In this document: positions 8,206 to 16,061 of the stretch, piece by piece | Numbering within the stretch: the stretch's first letter is position 1 | Layout of the letters: each line of letters opens with the position of its first letter | Assembly (NCBI RefSeq): GCF_918698115.1 | Contig: NZ_CAKKLV010000004.1 | Span: 1-64,000, forward strand | Direction of reading: 5' to 3' | Length of the DNA stretch: 64,000 bases | Origin: Peribacillus sp. Bi96 | GTDB lineage: Bacteria > Bacillota > Bacilli > Bacillales > DSM-1321 | Notes under the pieces: model-generated | The model's database searches: none | What the model saw: the letters and a program-made list of their open reading frames with translations, nothing else | What the model was told of the DNA's origin: nothing | Program-made: the position numbers and the translations under genes

Positions 8206-9378
8206 GTGGAGATTAAAGTATCCAAAGCGGCACTTTGTATGCGGCTTTCCATTTGTAAGATGTTGTGTTTCGTCCCATTATTTATCTCCACTATCCTTCT
8301 TATCTCGGCTTGTGAGCCTTCCAAGGACCTTAGTAAACCCGTAAATGATACGGAAAAAGAACACTCCCAATCTACCCTGGAAACTTCAGTAAGTAAATTA
8401 AAGGTCCCGACTGCAGAAACGGAAAAAATCGAAGCCATTTATGGATGGCTTGATTCTAAAACCATTTTATATTCTGTAAAGCGGGATGGTAGTGAAATAT
8501 CCCAGCTGATGGCATGGAATTTGGAAACGAATGAAACCTCCATTTTTTATCAGCCGGCTTTTGCGTTTTCTGAAGTGTCAATCAGTCCGTCTGGTACGCA
8601 TATATTGGTATCGTCCTTCACTTCTTCTGGTAAAGCATCAATCACAATACTCGATCACACGGGAAATCCACTTTATACTGTAGCGATTCCTGCCTATGAA
8701 TTATCTTATGTGTGGAATACATATCAAGATGGCGTGTTGTTTTTATCGAGTTTTTATGAAGATTGGACGTATAGCAGTTATGTGTTGAATCCAGATGATC
8801 AAACAATGGAAACACTGGACTTTCCACAGCCCTTTGCTCAATGGGCAAGTGAAAAGGAATTGATGTTTCTTGATTGGGATAGGGAAGAACCTGCTTTGAC
8901 GGCTCCCTTAGAAAGAAAAGCGCTGAATGATGATGGAGCGGATAGCCTTATGCTCGATGTCATTCACTTCAAGAAAATGAAACAAGCGCTGATGACGATT
9001 CAAGTGGAGACAGAAAAACAAGATCGGGGTACATACGCATTTTATGATCAAGCAAACCAACCGATCCACTCTTTTTCCGTGCCACTATTGAAAAACTTTA
9101 CAGATTGGGTGATTCCATCTTACGATTTCAATGAAAAAAACAAGGAATTCATAACGTTTATTCCTAATGAATCAAAAGATGCGGACCAATATGAAGGAAG
9201 GTTTACCTTAACTAAATTAAATTGGGAAAAAGGCACACAAGAAGAATTGATGAAGGACATGGAAAATGAACCATTAAGCTGTTCGCTTGATGGCAACCTC
9301 TGCTTATATGGATATCAATTTGAGAAAATCATTGATATGAAAACCCATCAAATACAAAGATTATTTAAACAAACATAA
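8206..9378 (+). CDS. yqgU: YqgU-like lipoprotein with beta-propeller-like repeats
   Basis: This secreted lipoprotein has the position and size of B. subtilis YqgU. A hydrophobic stretch ends in ISAC, a lipobox with the modified cysteine at residue 36 in this reading. The mature part is rich in aromatic and beta-strand segments (YGWLDSKTILYSVKRDGS and similar), like WD40/TolB-type propellers. No enzyme motif is seen. The start is uncertain: GTG 8206 is only about three bases after GGGAGG, and ATG 8239 or 8260 would give a more usual leader length. A terminator follows. Function is unknown. Confidence 0.78.
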   Translation: MEIKVSKAALCMRLSICKMLCFVPLFISTILLISACEPSKDLSKPVNDTEKEHSQSTLETSVSKLKVPTAETEKIEAIYGWLDSKTILYSVKRDGSEISQLMAWNLETNETSIFYQPAFAFSEVSISPSGTHILVSSFTSSGKASITILDHTGNPLYTVAIPAYELSYVWNTYQDGVLFLSSFYEDWTYSSYVLNPDDQTMETLDFPQPFAQWASEKELMFLDWDREEPALTAPLERKALNDDGADSLMLDVIHFKKMKQALMTIQVETEKQDRGTYAFYDQANQPIHSFSVPLLKNFTDWVIPSYDFNEKNKEFITFIPNESKDADQYEGRFTLTKLNWEKGTQEELMKDMENEPLSCSLDGNLCLYGYQFEKIIDMKTHQIQRLFKQT

Positions 9379-9390
9379 TGAACTAAAACA

Positions 9391-9417
9391 AAAGCTCGCC
9401 GGTTGGCGAGCTTTTTT
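9391..9417. terminator. terminator between convergent yqgU and yqgW
   Basis: AAAGCTCGCC (9391-9400) pairs with GGCGAGCTTT (9405-9414) around GGTT. The plus strand has a T6 tract, and the minus strand also reads into a T4 tract, so it can serve both converging genes. Confidence 0.9.
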
Positions 9418-9419
9418 CT

Positions 9420-9593
9420 TTAATGTGCAACAGGAAAACCGCTGTTGATGACAGTCATAACAGTAAACCAGCCAAACACGACTGCACTGCCGGCTGCAAA
9501 AATGAATCCTAAGAAGTTTCTCTTTTTTAATGAAGTAAATACAGCGGCTACTCCTAAGATAGCCACAAGTCCGAAAACAACCATTAATATCAT
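9420..9593 (-). CDS. yqgW: YqgW-like DUF2759 small membrane protein
   Basis: This 57-aa ORF starts MILMVVFGLVAILGVAAVF and contains FGWFTVMTVINSGFPV, matching my recollection of DUF2759/YqgW. Two hydrophobic segments (about residues 1-20 and 28-50) predict a small membrane hairpin. An AAAAAGGGGG ribosome-binding site lies seven bases before the ATG at 9593. Its place between yqgU and yqgX is the same as in B. subtilis. The stop lies three bases from the shared terminator hairpin. Function is unknown. Confidence 0.82.
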   Translation of the reverse strand: MILMVVFGLVAILGVAAVFTSLKKRNFLGFIFAAGSAVVFGWFTVMTVINSGFPVAH

Positions 9594-9825
9594 AGCAAAA
9601 CCCCCTTTTTCGTAATGAATACCTCATCTCTAATAATATACCCAGAGAATAAGGCAACTACCAAAAATATGTAGAAAAGATTGCATTTGTTAATATTTTA
9701 ATATTTTTTCAAATATTTGTCGAGGTTTAAAAGGTGACACTTGTATGGCTTAAGTAAACTGGATTAACATTAGCAGCTTGAATTGGTGTAAGATGGAGAT
9801 AGAAAATTATATTGGAGTTGATGAA

Positions 9826-10452
9826 ATGAAATGGACACAAATTCCTCTAGGCCCGCTGCAAACGAATTGTTATGTCGTTTCAAATGAAAAGGATTGCATC
9901 ATTTTCGATCCGGGTGAAGAGCCTCAAAAAATCATTCAGTACATACAAACAAAAAAATTGAGGCCGTTGGCTATTTTATTGACACATGCACATTTTGATC
10001 ATATTGGTGCTCTGGATGCCATTCGGGATTATTATGAGATACCTGCCTATATCCATGAAAAAGAGGCCAAGTGGCTACTTGATCCCGCTTTAAATGGTTC
10101 CCAAAACTGGTTTCCTGAAAACCCAATGCGCATGAAGCCGGCTGATCATATCCTGGCAAATGAGCAGGAACTTATTATTGGTGAGTTCACTTTCGAGGTA
10201 TTTGAAACCCCTGGACACTCACCAGGCAGCGTTTCGTATTATGCAAAGGAAGAACGTCTCCTCTTTTCAGGGGATGTCTTGTTCCAGGGAAGCGTTGGCA
10301 GAACGGATTTAATAGGCGGGAGCGAGTCCGTGCTGTTAAAAAGCATTGATACGAAACTGCTGACACTTTCTGATGATACTATTGTTTTTCCTGGTCATGG
10401 GCCAGTCACGACAATTTTAGATGAAAAGAATACAAATCCCTTTTTGAGATAA
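9826..10452 (+). CDS. yqgX: YqgX-like metallo-beta-lactamase-fold hydrolase
   Basis: This is a 208-aa glyoxalase-II-like metallo-hydrolase. The metal motif THAHFDHIG lies near residue 57, with FETPGHSPGSVSYY, the FSGDVLF aspartate and the final FPGHGP histidine following in family order. The exact substrate is unknown; relatives hydrolyse thioesters. The ATG at 9826 matches the usual MKW-type N-terminus and has GGAG upstream. In-frame TTG 9778 and ATG 9793 would add an unconserved leader. The gene has its own terminator. Confidence 0.9.
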   Translation: MKWTQIPLGPLQTNCYVVSNEKDCIIFDPGEEPQKIIQYIQTKKLRPLAILLTHAHFDHIGALDAIRDYYEIPAYIHEKEAKWLLDPALNGSQNWFPENPMRMKPADHILANEQELIIGEFTFEVFETPGHSPGSVSYYAKEERLLFSGDVLFQGSVGRTDLIGGSESVLLKSIDTKLLTLSDDTIVFPGHGPVTTILDEKNTNPFLR

Positions 10453-10460
10453 GAACCTTT

Positions 10461-10490
10461 GCAGGTGCCATTTGGCACCTGCTTTATTTT
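10461..10490 (+). terminator. terminator after yqgX
   Basis: GCAGGTGCC (10461-10469) pairs with GGCACCTGC (10474-10482) around a four-base loop, followed by TTTATTTT. Confidence 0.9.
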
Positions 10491-10704
10491 AAGTTCTTTA
10501 CATGTAAAAATATTGAAAAAAGACATTTTCGCAACTATACTGATTATGCTTCGTAATAAATTGAATGTTTTGTGAACTTTGAAATATAGTTCGTGTTATT
10601 TTCTGTAGATTGTCAATAAAAAAACTTATTTTTGACCATGTAGCTAGTACACAAAATTAGGACAAGGATTAATTTCTAAATATGATGGCGGAGGCGGAGG
10701 CATT

Positions 10705-11805
10705 GTGTTGAAAAATCACTTGATTGAATTGATTGAAAGCAGCTCCCAAAAGAGAATTTCCTATCATGACTATATGGATGCTGTTTTATATGCGCCAAAT
10801 ATTGGTTACTATGTAAGGGAAAAAGAGAAAATCGGCTCAAGAGGGGATTTTTATACGTCTGGAAATGTTGGGGATGCATTTGGGAGGACACTTGCCAGAT
10901 GGTTCATTTATTTGATAAAAGTGTGCGGAGTTTCACCGAGAATCGTTGAAATCGGTGCAGGTGACGGCAAGTTGGCTTATGACATCCTCGGTTTCATTAA
11001 AGAAACGGAACCGCTGATATGGGACTCTTTAACGTATATTCTTGTGGATAGCAGTCCGTATCACAGAAAGATTCAACAGAAGCGACTAGGGATGTTCAAA
11101 CAGGCAGTTTTTGCTACCAGTTTAGAAAAATGGAAGAAAATAAATGGAATCGTCTTTTCAAATGAACTATTCGATGCTTTACCTGTACATGTGATTGAAA
11201 AGAATAATGGAGCCCTTGTAGAGGTGTTCGTAGCTGTGAAAGAAGGCCATCTGGTAGAAGTGAGGGAACCTTTGGTAAACCCTGACATTCTATCTTATCT
11301 AACAGAGAGGGCCATCATAATAAAAGAAAAACAACGATACGAAGTTCCGCTAAAAATGGTTGATGAATATGAGAAAATCGCTTCAAGTATCATATCGGGT
11401 ATTTTCCTTACAATTGATTATGGTTATACCGAAAAGGAATGGAAGGAGCCAGCTCATCTTCAAGGGAGCTTGAGGGGCTATTATCAGCATGAAATGATTA
11501 AAGATGCCCTTATGCATCCTGGTGAAATGGATTTGACGACACATATCCATTTTGACACATTAATCGAAAGTGGAAAAAGAAAGGGTCTTTCCGATGAGGG
11601 GCTTTATCCGCAAAATGAATTCCTGCTTAAAACTGGGATACTTGAGGAATTGAAGGAACACCAAGAGACCGATCCATTCTCCAAAACGGCAAAACGCAAT
11701 CGTGCAGTTCGGGGGTTAATCGTACCAGGGGGATTTAGTGCACATTTTAGAGTGTTGCTTCAATCGAAGAATTTATCTCAAGAAGTAAAGTTCTTTCCTT
11801 TATAA
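10705..11805 (+). CDS. MidA/NDUFAF7-type SAM-dependent methyltransferase
   Basis: This is a class I methyltransferase of the MidA family, whose mitochondrial member methylates an arginine in complex I; bacterial targets are mostly unknown. The family N-terminus ISYHDYMDAVLYAPNIGYY is followed by GDFYTSG and the SAM-binding loop IVEIGAGDGKLAYDIL near residue 80. Later family motifs include FSNELFDALPVH and TIDYGY. The 366-aa length is typical. The GTG start at 10705 is followed directly by TTG and preceded by GCGGAGG. It stands alone between yqgX and yqgY on the plus strand, and shares no operon with its convergent neighbour. Confidence 0.85.
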   Translation: MLKNHLIELIESSSQKRISYHDYMDAVLYAPNIGYYVREKEKIGSRGDFYTSGNVGDAFGRTLARWFIYLIKVCGVSPRIVEIGAGDGKLAYDILGFIKETEPLIWDSLTYILVDSSPYHRKIQQKRLGMFKQAVFATSLEKWKKINGIVFSNELFDALPVHVIEKNNGALVEVFVAVKEGHLVEVREPLVNPDILSYLTERAIIIKEKQRYEVPLKMVDEYEKIASSIISGIFLTIDYGYTEKEWKEPAHLQGSLRGYYQHEMIKDALMHPGEMDLTTHIHFDTLIESGKRKGLSDEGLYPQNEFLLKTGILEELKEHQETDPFSKTAKRNRAVRGLIVPGGFSAHFRVLLQSKNLSQEVKFFPL

Positions 11806-11813
11806 GGACAAGT

Positions 11814-11842
11814 AAAAACCCATGAATCAAAATTCATGGGTT
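11814..11842 (-). terminator. terminator serving yqgY
   Basis: AACCCATGAAT (11817-11827) pairs with ATTCATGGGTT (11832-11842). The five-T tract follows the stem on the minus strand (11818-11814), so it mainly ends yqgY transcription. The plus side has no T-run. Confidence 0.85.
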
Positions 11843-11859
11843 ATGTAAATTGCTTGTTC

Positions 11860-12102
11860 TTAATGCGCAGTACCCGGAGTCATCATAAATACGCTCCAGT
11901 AGGAAAATCCTGCAAAGAAAACGGTAAGATAGGCGCCAAAAACATAAATATACATGCGCTCAGATAATTTCAAATAACTTAAAAGTACAAAAAAGATAGT
12001 TTGTGCAAAGAAAAGTAAAGAAGTTTGATGCATATGGCCGAGATAAAAGAAAATTGCCATAATTCCTGTCCAAAATCCACATACTCTGAACATTCGTTCC
12101 AT
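11860..12102 (-). CDS. yqgY: YqgY-like DUF2626 membrane protein
   Basis: This is an 80-aa integral membrane protein of the DUF2626/YqgY type. It begins MERMFRVCGFWTGIMAIFFY and has three hydrophobic helices separated by short polar turns (SYLKLSER). A GGAGG-type site (AAGGAGGGATTCGG) precedes the ATG. It lies between the methyltransferase and mgsR as in related genomes, and is separated from the next minus-strand gene by about 85 bases. No biochemical function is known to me. Confidence 0.85.
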   Translation of the reverse strand: MERMFRVCGFWTGIMAIFFYLGHMHQTSLLFFAQTIFFVLLSYLKLSERMYIYVFGAYLTVFFAGFSYWSVFMMTPGTAH

Positions 12103-12186
12103 CCGAATCCCTCCTTATGACTGTCGTGTACATTCCAAATAATTATAAATGAAATTGTAAGGTAATGTAAAGGATGCCTTTTGTTT

Positions 12187-12888
12187 CTATGTGAGAACAG
12201 AAACCTGATAAGAACATGTTGCGCAATTGGACATCATATTTTCTATTTCCACAATATGTACATTGTCAAACAAGGCTTCGAACATCCCTTTTAAAAATGA
12301 ATTGTGCATGGAACACATTGTATTTGGCTCTACTGCAGTAACTTCCTTAAACGGACAATTGAAGATACGAAAGGAAATTTTATTTTCTACTTCGCTTGCT
12401 TGTATTTCAGGTGAGAAGCCTGCAATGGTAGCCGCATTTTTAAGCATGTCGACTTTTTCCGAAAAAGCAAGTCCATCAATCGGTGTTGAGTTCAATGATA
12501 GTTGCTCTTTGATCAATTCCTCTCCGAATAATTTTCCCGTTTCATAAAGAGCCTGTTTCCCTTGCTCTCCTAATGTCATCATCGTCTGGATTGCAATCCT
12601 TGATAGCAGCTGATAGTCCCTATATGGAAAATGAAGCTGAATGACTTTATTAGACAATCGATAAAGCCTGCTGGGCCGTCCGCCTTTCCCCGTTTTGCGA
12701 GCATCCGAAGTGAGCATATCAACATCCTCAAGTTTTGATAAATGTAAACGGGCAACATTTGGATGGATTTTAAAAGATTCGGCGATTTGCTGTACAGATA
12801 CATCTCCATGGTTGTTCATAATAAATTGATAAATATAAAATCGGGTTGGATCTGCTAACACGTTTGTTATTCTTAAAGTTTGTTCCAT
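12187..12888 (-). CDS. winged-helix regulator with SufR-like cysteine-rich C-terminus
   Basis: This 233-aa regulator starts with an ArsR/MarR-like winged helix (about residues 8-75), including VQQIAESFKIHPNVARLHLS as the recognition region and a GKGGRPSRLYRL wing. The C-terminal half has four cysteines in an NCPF-x13-C-x29-CATC arrangement. This resembles SufR-type iron-sulfur repressors, whose cysteines hold a 2Fe-2S or 4Fe-4S cluster. Metal or cluster binding is inferred from this pattern. A GGAGGG site precedes the ATG. It is divergent from mgsR, so it may control that gene or itself through the shared AT-rich gap. No suf genes are nearby. Confidence 0.75.
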   Translation of the reverse strand: MEQTLRITNVLADPTRFYIYQFIMNNHGDVSVQQIAESFKIHPNVARLHLSKLEDVDMLTSDARKTGKGGRPSRLYRLSNKVIQLHFPYRDYQLLSRIAIQTMMTLGEQGKQALYETGKLFGEELIKEQLSLNSTPIDGLAFSEKVDMLKNAATIAGFSPEIQASEVENKISFRIFNCPFKEVTAVEPNTMCSMHNSFLKGMFEALFDNVHIVEIENMMSNCATCSYQVSVLT

Positions 12889-13023
12889 TTATACCCTCCT
12901 GCTGTAACATAGTTAATTATACCCATTATAATACAGGCAGAAAAAAATGGAATAACAGAAAGGGCAAACTCCCTTTAGTTTAAAAAAAGTTCACATTTTA
13001 AACAGTTTTATAGTGCAAAAAGA

Positions 13024-13063
13024 TATACAACTATTATACAAATGTTATACAATCATTACATAG
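13024..13063. promoter_or_regulatory. 11-bp-period TATACAA repeats upstream of mgsR
   Basis: TATACAA occurs at 13024, 13035 and 13046, with a weaker TACATAG at 13057, so four units repeat every 11 bases, one helical turn apart. The array lies in the divergent gap between the SufR-like regulator and mgsR, 40-75 bases ahead of the mgsR start. It may be an operator. The bound protein is unknown. Confidence 0.4.
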
Positions 13064-13101
13064 AGTATATATATACAAAATGTGAACAGGGGAGTGTTTG
13101 T

Positions 13102-13482
13102 ATGGAACATTTAACTTTCTTTTCGTACCCAAGTTGTACATCTTGCCGAAAAACAAAAAAATGGTTAAAAGCCAATCATATTTCCTTCGATGAGCGACAT
13201 TTATTCAGAGAAACTCCAACTGAAGTAGAGTTAAAAAGAATTCTTGCATTGACAACGGAAGGCCTTGATGAAGTTTTAGCAACAAGAAGTGAAGCATACA
13301 AAGGCTTACATGTTAATATTGACGAAATGTTGCTTTCTGATGTCATCCAATTATTGACAAGAGAACCGAAGTTATTAAGAAGGCCCATCCTTATTGATGG
13401 GGAAAAATTAGTGATTGGTCACAATGAAGATGCATTAAGAAATTTGGTCTCACAAAAGTTGGCTTTGAAAATGAGTATGTAA
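13102..13482 (+). CDS. mgsR: MgsR-type Spx/ArsC-family stress regulator
   Basis: MgsR is an Spx-like protein that binds RNA polymerase alpha and tunes part of the SigB general stress response. The N-terminal redox motif CTSC (in YPSCTSCRKTK) is intact. The Spx-type core RRPILIDGEKLVIGHNEDAL near residue 100 contains the RPI cis-proline segment. The length of 126 aa fits. The ATG at 13102 follows AGGGGAG; an upstream in-frame ATG at 13042 would add an unconserved leader. The gene is in the B. subtilis yqgZ position before comGA and is followed by a terminator. Confidence 0.9.
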   Translation: MEHLTFFSYPSCTSCRKTKKWLKANHISFDERHLFRETPTEVELKRILALTTEGLDEVLATRSEAYKGLHVNIDEMLLSDVIQLLTREPKLLRRPILIDGEKLVIGHNEDALRNLVSQKLALKMSM

Positions 13483-13488
13483 GTTGAT

Positions 13489-13517
13489 TCTCGAAATTTT
13501 TTTCGGGGATTTTTTTA
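13489..13517 (+). terminator. terminator between mgsR and comGA
   Basis: TCTCGAAA (13489-13496) pairs, with G-U pairs, with TTTCGGGG (13501-13508), followed by seven T residues. It separates mgsR from the comG operon. Confidence 0.75.
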
Positions 13518-13532
13518 ATTTGAAGCAGGAAT

Positions 13533-13550
13533 TTGTCGTGAGTTGTCGAA
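13533..13550 (+). promoter_or_regulatory. two Spo0A-box-like repeats upstream of comGA
   Basis: TTGTCG occurs at 13533 and 13543, ten bases apart. The second copy is TTGTCGAA, which matches the 0A-box core TGTCGAA exactly; the first is TTGTCGTG. They lie about 40 bases ahead of the comGA start, where regulators of the competence operon would bind. I saw no clear pair of ComK boxes in this gap. Confidence 0.4.
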
Positions 13551-13587
13551 TTTCTACTAACAAGAATCATAGGAGGTGATGAATGAT

Positions 13588-14661
13588 TTGATATCGATTG
13601 AAAAGACAGCAGAAAAAATACTTACCCGGGCCATTCAGGTATCGGCATCGGATATCCACATTTTTTTTCGTAAGGAGGGGCCTCTCATCCAATTCAGGGT
13701 AGACAATAAGCTCGTTCCTCAGGAAACATTAACGCTCTTCGAAGCTGAAAGGCTCATAGCCCATTTGAAGTTCCTTGCCGCTATGGATATAGGGGAGAAA
13801 AGGAGACCGCAGAGTGGCGCAATCACCATCAATTTAGCTAACCAAGTGGTTGGTCTCCGTCTCTCCACATTACCCACTGCCCATCTCGAAAGTTTGGTCA
13901 TCCGCTTAATACCCCAACAGAATATCCTTCCTCTAGAACAGTTATCCTTATTTCCAAACACCATTCAAAAATTGATTGCACTTCTGAAGCACTCCCATGG
14001 CATGCTCATATTTACTGGTCCTACTGGTAGTGGGAAAACCACGACACTATATTCCCTCCTTCATCATGCGCATGAGTTGATCAATCGAAATATCATTACA
14101 CTTGAAGATCCCATTGAAAATGTATCCGAAAAGGTTCTGCAAGTCCAAATCAATGAAAAGGCGGGCATTACGTATTCTGTCGGATTAAAAGCAGTGCTAA
14201 GGCATGATCCCGATGTGATTATGGTTGGGGAAATCAGGGATTCCGAAACGGCGAAAATTGCAGTGCGTGCCGCATTGACCGGTCATTTGATCCTTACGAC
14301 CATGCATACTAGGGATGCACGAGGAGCCATCTCCAGGTTACTTGAATTCGGTGTCAGCATGCTAGAGATAGAACAGAGTTTGATTGGCGTGACAGCACAA
14401 CGGCTGGTTGAGTTGAGATGTGTTCCCTGTAAAGGTGACTGTGCGCGAGCTTGCCAGATGACTGTAAGGAATAAAAGGGCTAGTGTGTATGAATTGCTAT
14501 ATGGAAAAAGCTTGGCTGAGGTTCTCCAGATGTTGGGGGGAAAAAGAAAGACTTCAATAGACTACCGTCAATTAAAGGATGAAATAGGAAAAGCGGTTGT
14601 ATTGGGCTATGTGGATTCACATGAATTTGAACGGTTGGTATACCATGAAGCTAAAGAGTAA
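13588..14661 (+). CDS. comGA: competence pseudopilus assembly ATPase ComGA
   Basis: ComGA is the cytosolic secretion-type ATPase that drives assembly of the competence pseudopilus for DNA uptake. The Walker A motif is FTGPTGSGKTTTLYS, followed by the Asp box LEDPIE, Walker B VIMVGEIRDSETA and the His box LTTMHTRDA. A cysteine-rich segment (CVPCKGDC and CQM) lies near residue 285, as in B. subtilis ComGA. I take TTG 13588 as the start because AGGAGGTGAT is ideally spaced, and the protein then begins (M)ISIEKTAEK like the family. The 357-aa length agrees. It overlaps comGB and opens the operon. Confidence 0.94.
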   Translation: MISIEKTAEKILTRAIQVSASDIHIFFRKEGPLIQFRVDNKLVPQETLTLFEAERLIAHLKFLAAMDIGEKRRPQSGAITINLANQVVGLRLSTLPTAHLESLVIRLIPQQNILPLEQLSLFPNTIQKLIALLKHSHGMLIFTGPTGSGKTTTLYSLLHHAHELINRNIITLEDPIENVSEKVLQVQINEKAGITYSVGLKAVLRHDPDVIMVGEIRDSETAKIAVRAALTGHLILTTMHTRDARGAISRLLEFGVSMLEIEQSLIGVTAQRLVELRCVPCKGDCARACQMTVRNKRASVYELLYGKSLAEVLQMLGGKRKTSIDYRQLKDEIGKAVVLGYVDSHEFERLVYHEAKE

Positions 14662-15679
14662 ATGGAAGATAAAAGAACAAGCAGTCTTTATTTCGAAGTT
14701 AGGGGAATTATTGAGTCATGGCTATCCCTTGGCAGATGCTTTACATTTTCTCGAGTTTCAGGAATCAAAGAAGAAAGCGGCGGATTTCACTAAGGCTATA
14801 CAGGATTTAAGGAACGGATATCCGTTGCATCAAGTATTGACCCATCTTTATTTTCATCCACAACTTGTAAGTTATATTTTTTATGGAGAGCAATATGGCG
14901 ACCTGGATCGGGCGTTGAAAGAAGGAGGGCGATATTGGAAGAAAAGAACGGAAGATATGGAAAAAGTAAAAAAGTTAATGGTGTATCCCTTGTTTTTGAT
15001 GTTTTTTATAAGTATCGTGTTTTATATTCTGCAGAGTGTCCTCCTTCCTGAATTTCAGACCATTTTTTTCACGATGGATGTTGATCAGAATATCTTCCTC
15101 AAAATATTGTCAGCTTCTTCGTTCATTCTCCCTGTTATCCCCTTCATTTTGCTCGGATTGCTCCTATTCATGTATGTACTCAAACGATTTTGGTTTAACG
15201 GATTATGCCCATTAAGACAGAGAAGGATTTTAATGAGCATTCCGATATCAGGGACCTTCATCAAGTTATATGAAACGTATTTTTTTGCAAGCCAATTAAG
15301 TGGTTTACTTTCCGGAGGGCTATCCATTAACGAGAGCATTAAATTGTTCTCTAAAAACCAGCAGCAGCCTTTTTATCAAAAACTATGCTCGATCATTAAG
15401 GATGATCTTACCGAGGGAAGATCGCTCGAAATGATCTTTCGGGAGCTCCCTTATTTTGATGCGAATTTACCAGTTGTAGCTGCAAATGGCCAAAAATATG
15501 GCAGACTTGATGCGGAGCTGCTTCATTACAGTCGTTTTTTGCTGGAGAGAATTGAAGAGAGAATGAATGCAATTTTGAAAACCATCCAGCCTCTTATGTT
15601 TTCTTTGATAGGTCTTTTGATCGTTTCCATTTATTTAGCTGTTTTGCTGCCGATGTTCTCTCTGCTAGAAGGTATATAG
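14645..15679 (+). CDS. comGB: competence pseudopilus inner-membrane platform ComGB
   Basis: ComGB is the GspF/PilC-like membrane platform on which pseudopilins are assembled. It has two GspF domains with LGELLSHGYPLADALHFLE and LSGLLSGGLSINESIKLF signatures. Three hydrophobic membrane segments lie near residues 120-140, 160-185 and 315-335. The ATG at 14645 lies inside the comGA end, giving a 17-base overlap and likely translational coupling; the ribosome-binding site is weak. An in-frame start at 14597 would lie deep inside comGA and add an unconserved leader. The 344-aa length is normal. Confidence 0.92.
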   Translation: MKLKSKWKIKEQAVFISKLGELLSHGYPLADALHFLEFQESKKKAADFTKAIQDLRNGYPLHQVLTHLYFHPQLVSYIFYGEQYGDLDRALKEGGRYWKKRTEDMEKVKKLMVYPLFLMFFISIVFYILQSVLLPEFQTIFFTMDVDQNIFLKILSASSFILPVIPFILLGLLLFMYVLKRFWFNGLCPLRQRRILMSIPISGTFIKLYETYFFASQLSGLLSGGLSINESIKLFSKNQQQPFYQKLCSIIKDDLTEGRSLEMIFRELPYFDANLPVVAANGQKYGRLDAELLHYSRFLLERIEERMNAILKTIQPLMFSLIGLLIVSIYLAVLLPMFSLLEGI

Positions 15680-15710
15680 TTATTAATGAATTCTGGAGGT
15701 GAATCTGCTC

Positions 15711-15740
15711 ATGAAACCATCTGGAACCTGATGGTTTCAT
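15711..15740 (+). other. 11-bp perfect hairpin with a 6-codon ORF between comGB and comGC
   Basis: ATGAAACCATC (15711-15721) is matched exactly by GATGGTTTCAT (15730-15740) around an 8-base loop. The ATG that starts the stem is preceded by TGGAGGTGA and encodes only MKPSGT before TGA (15729-15731), inside the hairpin. There is no T-run, so it is not an ordinary terminator. It may control RNA processing or translation of comGC, the major pseudopilin. Confidence 0.6.
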
Positions 15741-15752
15741 GGGTAGGGAGAT

Positions 15753-16061
15753 ATGAAGAAAGTGATGAATGAAAAAGGTTTTACACTAATTGAGATGCTT
15801 ATTGTTTTGCTTGTCATATCCATTCTTCTAATTATTACAATCCCCAATATCACAAAGAATCAATCGACGATCCACTCTAGAGGATGTGAAGCATTCGTGA
15901 AGATGGCTCAAGCCCAGGTGCAAGCATATGAGATTGACAATGGAAAACTGCCTATAAATATCGATGAATTGGAAAGTCAAGGGTATCTTAAACAGACTTC
16001 CTGTCCAAATGGAGATGATATTAGTTTGGATAACAAAGGAAAGATTACGGTTGTTCAGTAG
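15753..16061 (+). CDS. comGC: major competence pseudopilin ComGC
   Basis: ComGC is the main subunit of the competence pseudopilus, processed by the prepilin peptidase ComC. The short leader MKKVMNEKG ends at the cleavage motif KG-FTLIEMLIVLLVI, with glutamate at position +5. The long N-terminal helix is followed by a compact head holding two cysteines, at RGCEAF and TSCPNG, that may form the known disulfide. The ATG has TAGGGAGA upstream. Length is 102 aa, as expected. The stop overlaps the comGD start. Confidence 0.93.
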   Translation: MKKVMNEKGFTLIEMLIVLLVISILLIITIPNITKNQSTIHSRGCEAFVKMAQAQVQAYEIDNGKLPINIDELESQGYLKQTSCPNGDDISLDNKGKITVVQ

